NCBI GenBank assembly: GCA_024693925.1
Contig: JAILKH010000146.1
Location: 54,210 to 118,209 of the forward strand
Direction of reading: 5' to 3'
Length of the DNA stretch: 64,000 bases
Origin: Lachnospiraceae bacterium
GTDB taxonomy: Bacteria > Bacillota > Clostridia > Lachnospirales > Lachnospiraceae
Below, one piece after another: positions 37,664 through 47,215 of the stretch. Both the position numbers and the translations under genes were made by a program. The stretch's first letter is position 1. Each line of letters begins with the position of its first letter. The notes under the pieces were generated by a model. It was given only the letters and a program-made list of their open reading frames with translations. It was not told where the DNA came from and ran no database searches.

Positions 37664-40048
37664 ATGACAGACACTTCGGTAAAAAGCACAATAACGGTTT
37701 CTGTAAGGTATCTTGTTGAATTTATGCTCAGAAGCGGAGATATAGATAACCGGAAAAAAAGCGGGCAGGATGTTCAGTTAATGCTGGAGGGTGCCAGAAT
37801 ACACCGTCTGATCCAACAGAGGATGGGGAGTAATTATCATCCGGAGGTGTATTTAAAACATATTATAGAATTTGATGATTATGATATCCGGCTCGAAGGA
37901 AGGGCAGATGGTATAATTACGGAACAGGACCGGATAATCATTGATGAGATCAAAACTATGTATATGGATCCGGACAGACTGAGAGCGCCGATAGAGGTAC
38001 ATCTGGCTCAGGCTAAATGCTATGCATATATTTATTCCATACAAAATGAGATACCGGAAATTACAGTAAGGATGACTTATGTTAACCAAACAACTCTGGA
38101 GATGAAGTATTTTCACGAAACATATACCCAAAACGAGTTAGCGGTCTGGTTTGTCCGGTTGATAAATGAATACAGGAAATTTGCCGAGTTTGAATTTGAG
38201 TTTCAAAAAATAAGAAATGAATCCATACATCTACTTACTTTTCCTTTTGATTACAGGGAGGGTCAAAAGGAGCTTGTAAGCCAGGTGTATCAAACCGTAA
38301 AAAATGGCAATAAACTTTTTCTTGAAGCTCCCACGGGAGTGGGTAAAACGGTCTCGACCGTATTTCCGTCCGTTAAAGCCATAGGTGAGGGGCTTGCGGA
38401 TAAGATTTTTTATCTGACGGCAAGGACGATAACAAGAATGGTAGCGGCGGAATGTTTTGATATTCTCAGAGGAAGAGGTCTTAGGGTAAAAAGTGTTGTT
38501 ATAACCGCCAAGGAAAAAATATGTCCTTTGGAAAAACCGGATTGTAATCCGGAAGGCTGTGAATGGGCAAAAGGACATTTTGAGAGGATAAATGATGCTC
38601 TTTATGATGTTTTGGTGCATGAGGATACGTTTTCAAGAGAGGTTATAGAGAAATATGCTATGCTGCACAGAGTATGTCCTTTTGAACTGAGTCTGGATAT
38701 TTCCCTGTTTTGCGATGCGATCATCTGCGATTATAATTATGTATTTGATCCGAATGTTTATTTCAGAAGATTTTTTTCGGATGGAGTAAGCGGAAAATAT
38801 ATTTTTTTGGTGGATGAAGCACATAATCTGGTGGACCGGGGTATGGAGATGTACAGTGCCAAACTTTACAAGGAAGATTTTCTTACATTAAAATCACTTG
38901 TCAGGAATACGGATAATATGCTGAACCGGGCGCTGGGGGGATGTAACAGAAAGCTTCTTGCATTAAAGAGAGAGTGCGAGGATTTTAAGGTATTGGAAGA
39001 TATATCGGATGTTGTAATGTCTCTTAATCGTCTTATGTCGCGTCTTGAAACCTTTATGGATGAACAGGAACATTTTGAAGATAATGAGGCGGTGCTGGAG
39101 TTATATTTTAAGGTCCGCCATTTTCTCAATATGTATGAAAATATGGGAGATGATGATTACCGGATATATTGCGAGAATTCCTACGATGGTGATTTTATGC
39201 TTAAATTACTTTGCATCAATCCTTCCGCTTCCATCAGATCAAGGCTTAATAAGGCAGCCGGAACGGTTTTCTTTTCGGCAACACTTATACCGGTAAATTA
39301 TTATAAAGATATGCTGGGAGCCGATGAACGGGATCGTGCCGTATATGCACATTCAATATTTGATGAAAAAAAACGGGGCTTGTTTATAGGCGGTGATGTG
39401 AGCTCGAAATATACAAGGCGTAATGAAACGGAATATTACAGGATAGCATCCTATATAGATGAAATATGTTCTGTCAGGTCCGGAAATTATATGGTTTTCT
39501 TTCCGTCGCATGCATTTTTGGGGGAGGTTCTTAAATTTTACAGAGAGTACTTTGAAAAGAATACAAATCTGATCCTGGTACAGAAACCGGTGATGAGTGA
39601 AGAGGAAAGAGAGAGTTTTCTTGAATATTTTAAATCGGAGAACCTAACACCCTCGGTTTATGATACTACTATAGGTTTTTGTGTAATGGGTGGAATCTTT
39701 TCGGAAGGTATAGACCTGAAAAATGACAGTCTTATAGGTGCCCTCATAGTCGGAACGGGCTTACCTATGGTAAGTCATGAAAAGAAGATCCTTAAGGAGG
39801 CATATGAGGAGAACGGACTTAACGGGTTTGATTATGCCTACAGATACCCGGGTATGAATAAGGTCCTGCAGGCAGGGGGACGTGTGATACGAACGGTCGA
39901 GGATGTGGGAATAGTTGTCCTTTTGGATGAGAGGTTTCTTCTTACGGAATACAGGGTTATGTTTCCCAGAGAATGGAAAAAATATGAACGGATAAGTCTG
40001 GAAATCGCAAGTGAAAAAATAAGTGAGTTTTGGGAAGGAAATAATTAA
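37664..40048 (+). CDS. PD-(D/E)XK nuclease fused to a DinG/Rad3-type helicase
   Basis: DNA repair protein of 794 residues. Residues about 40-150 form a RecB/Cas4-type nuclease: LEGRADGI (Asp82), DEIK (Glu95, Lys97) and QAKCY (Gln116, Tyr120). The rest is an XPD-like superfamily 2 helicase: APTGVGKT (Lys228), an iron-sulphur cluster with Cys287, Cys294, Cys299 and Cys338, the DEAH box (residues 384-387) and C-terminal motifs such as GIFSEGIDL and QAGGRVIR. It probably unwinds DNA 5' to 3' and cuts it. Fusions of this kind occur in Firmicutes, but the substrate is not known. AAGGAGAT provides a strong ribosome site. Confidence 0.9.
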   Translation: MTDTSVKSTITVSVRYLVEFMLRSGDIDNRKKSGQDVQLMLEGARIHRLIQQRMGSNYHPEVYLKHIIEFDDYDIRLEGRADGIITEQDRIIIDEIKTMYMDPDRLRAPIEVHLAQAKCYAYIYSIQNEIPEITVRMTYVNQTTLEMKYFHETYTQNELAVWFVRLINEYRKFAEFEFEFQKIRNESIHLLTFPFDYREGQKELVSQVYQTVKNGNKLFLEAPTGVGKTVSTVFPSVKAIGEGLADKIFYLTARTITRMVAAECFDILRGRGLRVKSVVITAKEKICPLEKPDCNPEGCEWAKGHFERINDALYDVLVHEDTFSREVIEKYAMLHRVCPFELSLDISLFCDAIICDYNYVFDPNVYFRRFFSDGVSGKYIFLVDEAHNLVDRGMEMYSAKLYKEDFLTLKSLVRNTDNMLNRALGGCNRKLLALKRECEDFKVLEDISDVVMSLNRLMSRLETFMDEQEHFEDNEAVLELYFKVRHFLNMYENMGDDDYRIYCENSYDGDFMLKLLCINPSASIRSRLNKAAGTVFFSATLIPVNYYKDMLGADERDRAVYAHSIFDEKKRGLFIGGDVSSKYTRRNETEYYRIASYIDEICSVRSGNYMVFFPSHAFLGEVLKFYREYFEKNTNLILVQKPVMSEEERESFLEYFKSENLTPSVYDTTIGFCVMGGIFSEGIDLKNDSLIGALIVGTGLPMVSHEKKILKEAYEENGLNGFDYAYRYPGMNKVLQAGGRVIRTVEDVGIVVLLDERFLLTEYRVMFPREWKKYERISLEIASEKISEFWEGNN

Positions 40049-40147
40049 AATATATCGTCACATATAAATGATAAAAATATGTTGAACATCAATTTGATTT
40101 AAGGATCCGCAGATGTCTGAAAACGGATAATTTCTAACAGGTGTTGG

Positions 40148-40176
40148 TTGAATTGTTTTGCTTTTTGCGGTATAAT
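40148..40176 (+). promoter_or_regulatory. Promoter of the chemoreceptor gene
   Basis: TTGAAT, 17 bases, TATAAT. A sigma-A rather than flagellar sigma-D pattern. Confidence 0.8.
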
Positions 40177-40211
40177 TGCCTTAAAAGCATATTGCATCAG
40201 GGGGTAACGGT

Positions 40212-41993
40212 ATGAAGAAACAGAACAATAAAGAGAAACGTAAGATAGTGGATAAGCCGGTTAAAACAACTTCACCGGCTAAGAATGATGCACAAAATAC
40301 CGTCAAGGGCAAAAAGAAGAAAGATGATTCTAAAACTTCATTTTTTAATTCTATTTGTTTTAGGATCATGATGTTGGTCATTCTTTCGGTTGTAGCTGCA
40401 GTATTGTTGGTGTTGGTTCTTACGATCACGAAGTTTAAAAAATCCATGATCGATCAGTTAAGTACGCAAATGCTTTATATGGCAGAAACCGAAAGGGATG
40501 TGGTGGATGTGGAAACCGGAGGTGTAACGCAAATGGTTTCGCGTTATGCGGAGATTCTCGATCCGGTTAAGATAGAAGGATATTTAACGACCAATATCAT
40601 GCTTGTGACCTCTGATGGAATTGTTAAATACAGTCAGGATGAGATAAAAGCGGGGACCACGGTTACGGCTCCCGAAATATTGGCATTACTTACCACAACG
40701 GATAGCGGAATTGTGAATTTTAAGGATGAAGAGGGTGATAAGATCGCAGGCTACGCTATGACCAAGGTTGGCTATCTTTTGGTGTGTGAAGTTGAAAGAA
40801 ACGAGGTTGTGGAAAAGGTTGATGTGATCAGAAATACTGCAATTGTAGTAGCTGCGGTGGTTATAATCATATGTGCTGTTATTGCATATGTTCTCAGCGT
40901 GATGATAGTGAAGCCCATAGGAATATTGAATGAAGTTATAATACGTACTTCCAAGTTTAATTTTGTAAAGAGTAAGAGAGCGGACCTGCTGTGTAAACGT
41001 AAGGATGAAACGGGTGCAATGGCACGTGCGGTGGTCCTTATGAGAGCTAATCTGTCAAAGATTGTTGGAAATATTGAGGATGCAAGTTCGAGGATTGATG
41101 GAAATGTCAATCAGTTACAGAATGTAACCAATGTTGTTAATAATATGTGTACCGATAATTCCGCAACTACCGAACAGCTTGCTGCAGGAATGGAAGAAAC
41201 CGCAGCTACCACAGAGAGTATTTATGCTAATATCGGATATATGCAGAATGGAGCCAAAGATATTACGGTATTATCCGAAAAGGGTGATGAGCTTAGTGTT
41301 GAGGTTATGGACAGAGCGAATTCGCTTAGGGATAAGACAATGGATGCAACGAGACGTACTCAGGAGACCTATAATTCGGTTAAGGTCCGTTCTGCCAATG
41401 CCATAGAAGACAGTAAAGCCGTTAGTAAGATCAATGAGCTTACGGAAGCTATTATGTCTATATCATCCCAGACCAGTCTTCTTGCGCTTAATGCAAGTAT
41501 TGAAGCCGCAAGAGCCGGGGAAGCCGGACGCGGATTTGCGGTAGTTGCTACGGAGATCGGTCACTTGGCAGAACAGACATCTAAGTCGGTTACGGATATT
41601 AACGGAATAGTCGGAGAGGTTAATGCGGCGGTGGCAAATATGACGGCTTGTCTTGAAGAAACCACGGATTTCCTTGAGAAGACGGTTCTTACCGATTATG
41701 CTGAATTTGCAGAGGTAAGTGAGCAATACAGCGCGGATGCAATGGAATTCAAACGCAGCATGAATGATGTGCATGAATCTATTATAAACCTTGCTGATTC
41801 TATATCAAAGATATCGGATGCTATGTCGGGAATCACATCCACGGTAGGTGAATCAACTCTTGGGGTTACCGATATTGCCGATAAGACTACGGATATGGTA
41901 ACCAGAACCTCTGAAACCAATAATCTTGTGGAAGAGAGTTTGCAATGTGTTGAACAGCTTAAATTAATAGTTGGTGAATTTACTATTGAATAA
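40212..41993 (+). CDS. Methyl-accepting chemotaxis protein
   Basis: Chemoreceptor of 593 residues. A Lys-rich cytoplasmic start is followed by transmembrane helix 1 (about residues 46-75), a short Cache-like extracellular sensor of about 120 residues, helix 2 (about 212-235), a HAMP linker and the signalling domain. The hairpin tip reads [33 protein letters not shown], the CheA/CheW contact. The ligand is unknown. It is monocistronic, with its own promoter and the terminator at 42026. No che gene is next to it. Confidence 0.95.
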   Translation: MKKQNNKEKRKIVDKPVKTTSPAKNDAQNTVKGKKKKDDSKTSFFNSICFRIMMLVILSVVAAVLLVLVLTITKFKKSMIDQLSTQMLYMAETERDVVDVETGGVTQMVSRYAEILDPVKIEGYLTTNIMLVTSDGIVKYSQDEIKAGTTVTAPEILALLTTTDSGIVNFKDEEGDKIAGYAMTKVGYLLVCEVERNEVVEKVDVIRNTAIVVAAVVIIICAVIAYVLSVMIVKPIGILNEVIIRTSKFNFVKSKRADLLCKRKDETGAMARAVVLMRANLSKIVGNIEDASSRIDGNVNQLQNVTNVVNNMCTDNSATTEQLAAGMEETAATTESIYANIGYMQNGAKDITVLSEKGDELSVEVMDRANSLRDKTMDATRRTQETYNSVKVRSANAIEDSKAVSKINELTEAIMSISSQTSLLALNASIEAARAGEAGRGFAVVATEIGHLAEQTSKSVTDINGIVGEVNAAVANMTACLEETTDFLEKTVLTDYAEFAEVSEQYSADAMEFKRSMNDVHESIINLADSISKISDAMSGITSTVGESTLGVTDIADKTTDMVTRTSETNNLVEESLQCVEQLKLIVGEFTIE

Positions 41994-42025
41994 AGAAGGG
42001 TATTTGTAATAGAATAGGGTAAGTG

Positions 42026-42058
42026 AGGCTGCGGAATGCTCCCGCAGCCTTTTATATT
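42026..42058 (+). terminator. Terminator of the chemoreceptor gene
   Basis: AGGCTGCGG pairs with CCGCAGCCT, seven-base loop, followed by TTTATATT. It overlaps the frame upstream of argC, which supports the later argC start. Confidence 0.82.
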
Positions 42059-42089
42059 AACGGATCAGGGTTTGATCAAAGGAGGCTTT

Positions 42090-43040
42090 ATGAAAAAGGT
42101 ATATATTGATGGCAGTGCCGGTACAACAGGATTACGTATAAATGAAAGATTTGAAAATAGGGATGATATAGAAATACTTCATATAAGTGAAGAATTAAGG
42201 AAGGATAACAGGGAGAGAGCAAAATTTCTTAATGAAGCGGATATAGCTTTTTTGTGTCTTCCTGATGCGGCAGCTATAGAAGCGGTTTCGCTTATGGATC
42301 CGGATAATGACAAGACTGTTATAATCGATACATCTACAGCTCACAGGACGGATCCCGGCTGGGCTTATGGTTTTCCGGAGTTATCATCGGAGTTTAGGGA
42401 CAGGATAAGAAGCAGCAAAAGGATAGCAGGTCCCGGATGTTATGCTTCGGGTTTTATTATGATGGTATATCCGCTTATAAAAGAAGGAATAATATCGGCG
42501 GATTATCCCATTGCGGTAAGTGCTTTGTCGGGGTATAGCGGAGCAGGAAAGAAAGCCATAGCTGTTTATGAAGGGGACGATAAGCCAAAGGATTATAATG
42601 CACCCAGAGAATATGCTTTATCACAGCAGCATAAACATTTGAAGGAAATGAAGGCTGTATGCGGACTTGTGCGGGAACCTTTGTTTACACCTGTTGTTGA
42701 TGATTATTACAGTGGAATGCTTGTATCATTTCCCATTTATTCTTATTTATGTAAGAAAAAAGTAAAGCCTGAAGAGTTAAGGGAAATATTGGCTTCTTAT
42801 TATTCGGGAGAGAGATTTATCAGGGTTATGCCTTATGGTGCAGAGGCTGACGGTAACGGATTTTTGTCGGCTTCGGATATGAGCGGAAGAGATGATGCAA
42901 AGATCTTTGTTACAGGTAATGACGAAAGACTGCTTGTATGCTCCAGCTTTGATAATCTTGGTAAGGGAGCTTCCGGAGCTGCTATACAGTGTATGAATAT
43001 AGTTCTTGGTTGTGATGAAGCTAAAGGATTAAATATATAA
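42090..43040 (+). CDS. argC: N-acetyl-gamma-glutamyl-phosphate reductase, type 2
   Basis: Third enzyme of arginine synthesis, reducing N-acetylglutamyl phosphate. The 316-residue protein is of the shorter 'type 2' form: IDGSAGTTGLRINERF binds NADP, catalytic Cys is in GPGCYASGF, and LSGYSGAGKKAI is typical. Start at ATG 42090 behind a perfect AAGGAGG; an earlier ATG lies in a terminator. No other arg gene is present. lgt follows after 16 bases and is probably co-transcribed. Confidence 0.93.
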   Translation: MKKVYIDGSAGTTGLRINERFENRDDIEILHISEELRKDNRERAKFLNEADIAFLCLPDAAAIEAVSLMDPDNDKTVIIDTSTAHRTDPGWAYGFPELSSEFRDRIRSSKRIAGPGCYASGFIMMVYPLIKEGIISADYPIAVSALSGYSGAGKKAIAVYEGDDKPKDYNAPREYALSQQHKHLKEMKAVCGLVREPLFTPVVDDYYSGMLVSFPIYSYLCKKKVKPEELREILASYYSGERFIRVMPYGAEADGNGFLSASDMSGRDDAKIFVTGNDERLLVCSSFDNLGKGASGAAIQCMNIVLGCDEAKGLNI

Positions 43041-43056
43041 ATCAGGAGAGAAAATT

Positions 43057-43845
43057 ATGAAGATTGATCTGTTTACTATCGGCCCTGTTACTGTACATGG
43101 ATATGGCCTGATGATAGGAATCGGTTTTATGCTTGCGGTGTTAATAGGAGGATACAGGACTAAAAAGCTGGGATTGTCGGAGAATGATTTTACAAATATT
43201 GCGATCTGTCTTTTGCTGTTTGGATTTCTCGGAGGAAAGCTTCTGTATATTCTGGTCAACATAAAACAATTTATACAGACACCGGTTGAACTTCTGGGGT
43301 CCGAAGGTTTTGTAGTATACGGAGGTATAATAGTCGGGATTATATCTATTTATATCTATTGCAGGATAAAGAAGCTTTCGTTTCTTACATATATGGATAT
43401 GATGACCCCCGCAGTTGCAATAAATCAGGGTTTTGGAAGACTGGGATGTATGATGGCCGGTTGTTGTTACGGAAGAGAAACTTCTTCGCATTTTGGCATG
43501 GTTTTTCCCGAAGGATGTCTGGCTCCGGCGGGAGTAAGACTTATACCTACTCAGTTAATGTCTGCGGTTTTTGATCTGCTTATGGCGGCTTTCCTTATAT
43601 TTATGACAAAAAAGGTAAAGTATAGGGGAGTGATATCGGGATATTATCTTATTTTATACGGAGTCGGAAGATTCCTGATCGAATTTTTAAGAGGTGATCT
43701 GGAACGGGGAAGTGTGGGAAATCTGTCAACATCACAGTTTATATCCGTATTTATGATTATTTTTGCCATAGTATATATATATCTGGTTAATAAAAATAAG
43801 TATGAGATTGAATATGAGACTGAATTAAAAGAAAAGGCGGAATGA
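43057..43845 (+). CDS. lgt: Prolipoprotein diacylglyceryl transferase
   Basis: Membrane enzyme that adds diacylglycerol to the lipobox cysteine of prelipoproteins. The 262-residue protein has about seven helices and the Lgt signature GFGRLGCMMAGCCYG, plus the HGYG motif near the N-terminus. Its substrates in this window are likely the DUF3048, TPR and M13 lipoproteins. It converges with lepB with five bases between the stops. Confidence 0.96.
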   Translation: MKIDLFTIGPVTVHGYGLMIGIGFMLAVLIGGYRTKKLGLSENDFTNIAICLLLFGFLGGKLLYILVNIKQFIQTPVELLGSEGFVVYGGIIVGIISIYIYCRIKKLSFLTYMDMMTPAVAINQGFGRLGCMMAGCCYGRETSSHFGMVFPEGCLAPAGVRLIPTQLMSAVFDLLMAAFLIFMTKKVKYRGVISGYYLILYGVGRFLIEFLRGDLERGSVGNLSTSQFISVFMIIFAIVYIYLVNKNKYEIEYETELKEKAE

Positions 43846-43850
43846 TGGAT

Positions 43851-44420
43851 TTATTCGATTTTTCCGAATTTTCTGAAATATCTGAAAACCGCTTTACCAA
43901 GGATTTTTTCTTTGTATACAAATGGATGCTGCCAGAATCTTGAGTCGGCAGACTGGTTACGGTTGTCACCCATCATAAAATATCCGTCTGAGGGAATGGT
44001 TACGGGACCGTAATCACCCATTGGATCGACGGTTACATATGGTTCTTCGAGAGGTGTGGAACTTCCGTTTATATATACTTTTCCGTCTTTAACTTCAAGA
44101 GTTTCACCGGGAAGACCGATAACTCTTTTGATAAAGAGCTGCGATTCGTCATCGGGGAATTTGAAGATCACTATATCTCCGCGTTCCGGGTCGTGATTAT
44201 TGTAGGCCAGACGGTTTCCGAAAATCCTGTCTCCGGTCATAATGGTGGTTTCCATGGAAGCGGAAGGAATAACGGCATTTACGATAAGAAACATATTTAC
44301 AACAACAGCAACCACAACAGCAATTTCAAGAATAAGGATCCATTCCATGATCTCGCGTTTGATCTCTGCTTTAGTCATTTTTTGCGGTTTGTTTGAATTG
44401 TTGTCGGCGTTCCGAGACAT
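43851..44420 (-). CDS. lepB: Signal peptidase I
   Basis: Membrane-bound serine/lysine protease that removes signal peptides. The 189-residue protein has a cytoplasmic tail, one helix (about residues 27-47), catalytic Ser55 in PSASMETT and Lys98 in FIKRVIGLPGE, and the later GYFMMGDNRNQSADSR box. Start at 44420, seven bases after AAAGGAA; an upstream ATG would add 31 residues and place start above the promoter. The promoter overlaps that of the divergent MBOAT gene. Confidence 0.95.
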   Translation of the reverse strand: MSRNADNNSNKPQKMTKAEIKREIMEWILILEIAVVVAVVVNMFLIVNAVIPSASMETTIMTGDRIFGNRLAYNNHDPERGDIVIFKFPDDESQLFIKRVIGLPGETLEVKDGKVYINGSSTPLEEPYVTVDPMGDYGPVTIPSDGYFMMGDNRNQSADSRFWQHPFVYKEKILGKAVFRYFRKFGKIE

Positions 44421-44485
44421 AAGTTTATTCCTTTGAATGATAATAACCTGATAACCGGAAACAGAGATTGGGAATCTATTCCCGT

Positions 44486-44514
44486 TTGACACTATTAGAG
44501 TATTATAGTACAAT
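44486..44514 (+). promoter_or_regulatory. Promoter of the MBOAT gene
   Basis: TTGACA, 17 bases, TACAAT. Its -10 region overlaps the -10 of the opposing lepB promoter. Confidence 0.72.
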
Positions 44515-44530
44515 CGAAGCCGAATTACAA
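44502..44530 (-). promoter_or_regulatory. Promoter of lepB
   Basis: Minus strand: TTGTAA (44525-44530), 17 bases, TATAAT (44502-44507). Confidence 0.75.
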
Positions 44531-44569
44531 GCCAAACGATAGTGGGCAGGTTTGGGCTGAGGTGTATAA

Positions 44570-46021
44570 ATGTTATTTAATTCATTACCGTTTTTGTTCT
44601 TTTTTCCGGCTGTGGTAATTTGCTACTATTTAATACCGCAAAAATACAGATACCTGTGGCTGCTTTTTTGCAGCTATTTTTTCTATGCCTGTCAGGAACA
44701 GTCGTTTACGGTACTTTTGATGATCTCTACGGTAATAACATGGTCCGCCGGAAGACTTGTTTATAATGCAAAATCCCTGTGGTATAAGAAGCTGTACGTA
44801 GCCGTGGGTTTCTTTTTGAATCTGTTCATTCTTTTCTATTTTAAATATTCCGGTTTGATATTTATGTTAACGGGAAGAAAAGAAGGCATTAATCTGATGC
44901 TTCCGGCCGGAATCTCTTTTTATACTTTTCAATCCTTATCTTATATAATGGACTGTTACCGGGAGGAGGTAAAACCCGAAAACAATATTTTAAAATATGC
45001 TTTGTTTGTATCCTTTTTTCCCTGTATTCTGTCGGGGCCCATCGAAAGATCGAAGAATTTTCTTCCAAGGATCGGTAAAGAGGTGAAGTGGGACAGTATA
45101 AGGATAAAAGAGGGCCTGTTTTTAATGCTTTGGGGCTATTTTCTTAAAATGGTGATAGTTTCAAGACTGGATATACTTGTGGATCAGGTTTACGGGGGCG
45201 GCCGGCCCGTGGGAGAAACGGTTCTGTACAGAGGAATTCCCATGTTGATAGCAATGTTTGCTTACAGCTTTTATATTTATTGTGATTTTGCCGGTTATTC
45301 TTTTATTGCCATAGGTGCTGCCAGAATACTGGGATTTGACGTGATGAGAAATTTCAGGCAGCCTTACCTGGCGGTTTCGGTGGCGGATTTTTGGAGAAGA
45401 TGGCATATTTCATTGTCAACCTGGTTCAGGGATTATTTATATATTCCGCTGGGAGGTGGCAGAAAGGGAACTTTAAGGCGCTATATAAATATTATTATTG
45501 TTTTTGGCGTTAGCGGAATATGGCATGGAGCCACTTTGAATTTCCTTATCTGGGGATTGTTACATGGGATATATCAGGTGGTTGGATATATGCTCCTGCC
45601 GGTTAGAAGAAGGTTATCGGATAAGCTGTTTTCAAAGGGACATGAACGCATTGAAAAGATCCTCAATATGTTGTTTACTTATGTCTGCGTAAGCGTAGCC
45701 TGGATGTTTTTCAGGGAGAAAGACCTTTCTTTGGTAATTGATCAGATAGGCAGGACTTTTAGCGGTATCAGACTGACTGAATTGATTGACGGAACGTTGT
45801 TTGATCTTGGTCTCGGAGTTAATAATCTTGTATTTGTAATTGCATCATTATTGATACTTATAACCGTTGATCTTATTTGTGAAAAGAAGGATTGCGAGAT
45901 ATATTCGATTTTTAATACTGCTCCGGTATGGATCAGATGGGGATTTTATTATATTTTATTTATAATGATCCTGTTTTCGACCAATCTGTCGACCCGGGAA
46001 TTTTTGTATCAGGGATTTTAG
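44570..46021 (+). CDS. MBOAT-family membrane O-acyltransferase (AlgI/DltB-like)
   Basis: Polytopic membrane protein of 483 residues. Typical segments are AGISFYTFQSLSYIMDCYR, CDFAGYSFIAIGAARILG, SVADFWRRWHISLSTWFRDY and the invariant active-site His319 in GIWHGAT. AlgI-type enzymes move acetyl groups across the membrane to exopolysaccharide or cell-wall glycans. The SGNH-type protein 65 bases downstream is the usual partner that places the acetyl group. The polymer is unknown; no polysaccharide synthase is in the window. Confidence 0.93.
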   Translation: MLFNSLPFLFFFPAVVICYYLIPQKYRYLWLLFCSYFFYACQEQSFTVLLMISTVITWSAGRLVYNAKSLWYKKLYVAVGFFLNLFILFYFKYSGLIFMLTGRKEGINLMLPAGISFYTFQSLSYIMDCYREEVKPENNILKYALFVSFFPCILSGPIERSKNFLPRIGKEVKWDSIRIKEGLFLMLWGYFLKMVIVSRLDILVDQVYGGGRPVGETVLYRGIPMLIAMFAYSFYIYCDFAGYSFIAIGAARILGFDVMRNFRQPYLAVSVADFWRRWHISLSTWFRDYLYIPLGGGRKGTLRRYINIIIVFGVSGIWHGATLNFLIWGLLHGIYQVVGYMLLPVRRRLSDKLFSKGHERIEKILNMLFTYVCVSVAWMFFREKDLSLVIDQIGRTFSGIRLTELIDGTLFDLGLGVNNLVFVIASLLILITVDLICEKKDCEIYSIFNTAPVWIRWGFYYILFIMILFSTNLSTREFLYQGF

Positions 46022-46086
46022 GTTAAGGTTATTATGTTTGAAACGGATACCTTTGGTATTTAGATTATTTTAGCGGGATATATCTG

Positions 46087-47094
46087 ATGAAAGAAATGGG
46101 AAGATTTATACTTAAGTGCATATTGGCTTTACTGCCGCTTGTCTTTCTGGTGGGCTATATCTGCATTAATCCCATGGGGTATATGGATGAGGAATTTCCC
46201 TCCTGGTATTATACAAAACAGGTTGAAAAAGGGACGGAGAAGTTTGAGAATATTTCCGATACCGTGCTTATTCTGGGGGATTCGAGGGCTATGGCGGATA
46301 TAGTGCCTACGGAAATGGGAGAGAATTATGTAAACCTTGGAATGGGTGGTGCCACATCGGTGGAAATGTATTATACCCTTAAGCATTTCATTGAAAACAA
46401 TGGGGTGCCTGACAGGGTATTTATAATGTTTGCTCCTTTTCATTATTCATATATGGATAATTTTAAGACAAGAACATTATATTTTCATCATTTGAAGTTT
46501 CCCGAAGTACTAAACATATATAATGAGGCCCGGGCTTTAAATAGAGAAGGGATAAATACGGAGGCGTTTGCAAAAGTCGATCTTCCGTATATTGTAAGCT
46601 GTTATTTAAGACTTCCTTCGGTTTATCTTCCGGCCCTGATTAATTCCGGGGGATTTGGAAGGTATTCTGAAAATACGGATAAATATGATCAACAGGTTAA
46701 AATGAGAGGACATGGTCTTTACGGCGTTGAAGATGGGTGTGATGAGCTTAATTATGAGGCAAATTATACCGGGATGAAGAAAGAAGGCGATCATAGGATC
46801 ATTACCGTTTATTTCAGAAAACTGATGGAATTATGTATGGAAAACGAAATTGAATGTGTTGTGCTTCAGACTCCTATGAATGAGGCTTCTTATAATGCCT
46901 TGGATAAAGGATACGTTTCCGAGTATTTCAGCTATATCAACGCCCTTGCCAAAGAGACACAGGGGGTATATTTTGAGATGGAAATTCCCTGCTATTCCAA
47001 TGAATATTTTGGAGATGCTTCTCATTTGAATGAAAAGGGAGCATATGTATATACACAGGAACTAATTGGCAAGTATATTAAACAAAATAAATAA
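46087..47094 (+). CDS. SGNH-type acyltransferase/esterase partner of the MBOAT protein
   Basis: Protein of 335 residues with an N-terminal membrane helix (about 8-27) and an extracytoplasmic SGNH-like domain. The nucleophile block is LILGDSRAM (Ser66), and the Asp-x-x-His dyad is GDASHLNEKG (Asp310, His313). Paralogues such as AlgJ/AlgX, PatB or DltD work with MBOAT transporters to acylate surface polymers. I infer the same here from position and motifs. No own promoter is visible in the 65-base gap. Confidence 0.82.
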   Translation: MKEMGRFILKCILALLPLVFLVGYICINPMGYMDEEFPSWYYTKQVEKGTEKFENISDTVLILGDSRAMADIVPTEMGENYVNLGMGGATSVEMYYTLKHFIENNGVPDRVFIMFAPFHYSYMDNFKTRTLYFHHLKFPEVLNIYNEARALNREGINTEAFAKVDLPYIVSCYLRLPSVYLPALINSGGFGRYSENTDKYDQQVKMRGHGLYGVEDGCDELNYEANYTGMKKEGDHRIITVYFRKLMELCMENEIECVVLQTPMNEASYNALDKGYVSEYFSYINALAKETQGVYFEMEIPCYSNEYFGDASHLNEKGAYVYTQELIGKYIKQNK

Positions 47095-47106
47095 AAATAT
47101 ATAAAA

Positions 47107-47136
47107 CTTGTATAAATTAACAGTGACTTATACAAG
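47107..47136. promoter_or_regulatory. Inverted repeat over the DUF3048 -35 region
   Basis: CTTGTATAA and TTATACAAG separated by 12 bases. It overlaps the -35 box at 47123-47128, so it could be an operator. No T-run follows, so it is not a good terminator. Confidence 0.5.
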
Positions 47137-47151
47137 ATTATGTGGTAGAAT
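47123..47151 (+). promoter_or_regulatory. Probable promoter of the DUF3048 gene
   Basis: GTGACT, 17 bases, TAGAAT with an upstream TG (extended -10). Confidence 0.5.
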
Positions 47152-47215
47152 AGCAAAAGTAGTGTATATTTATAATAATGTTAAAAAGGGATATTAATAA
47201 GGGAGGCATTATATA

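Noticed and set aside
42036..42089. Upstream start for argC at 42036
   Set aside because: The added codons run through the chemoreceptor terminator, and a perfect AAGGAGG precedes ATG 42090.
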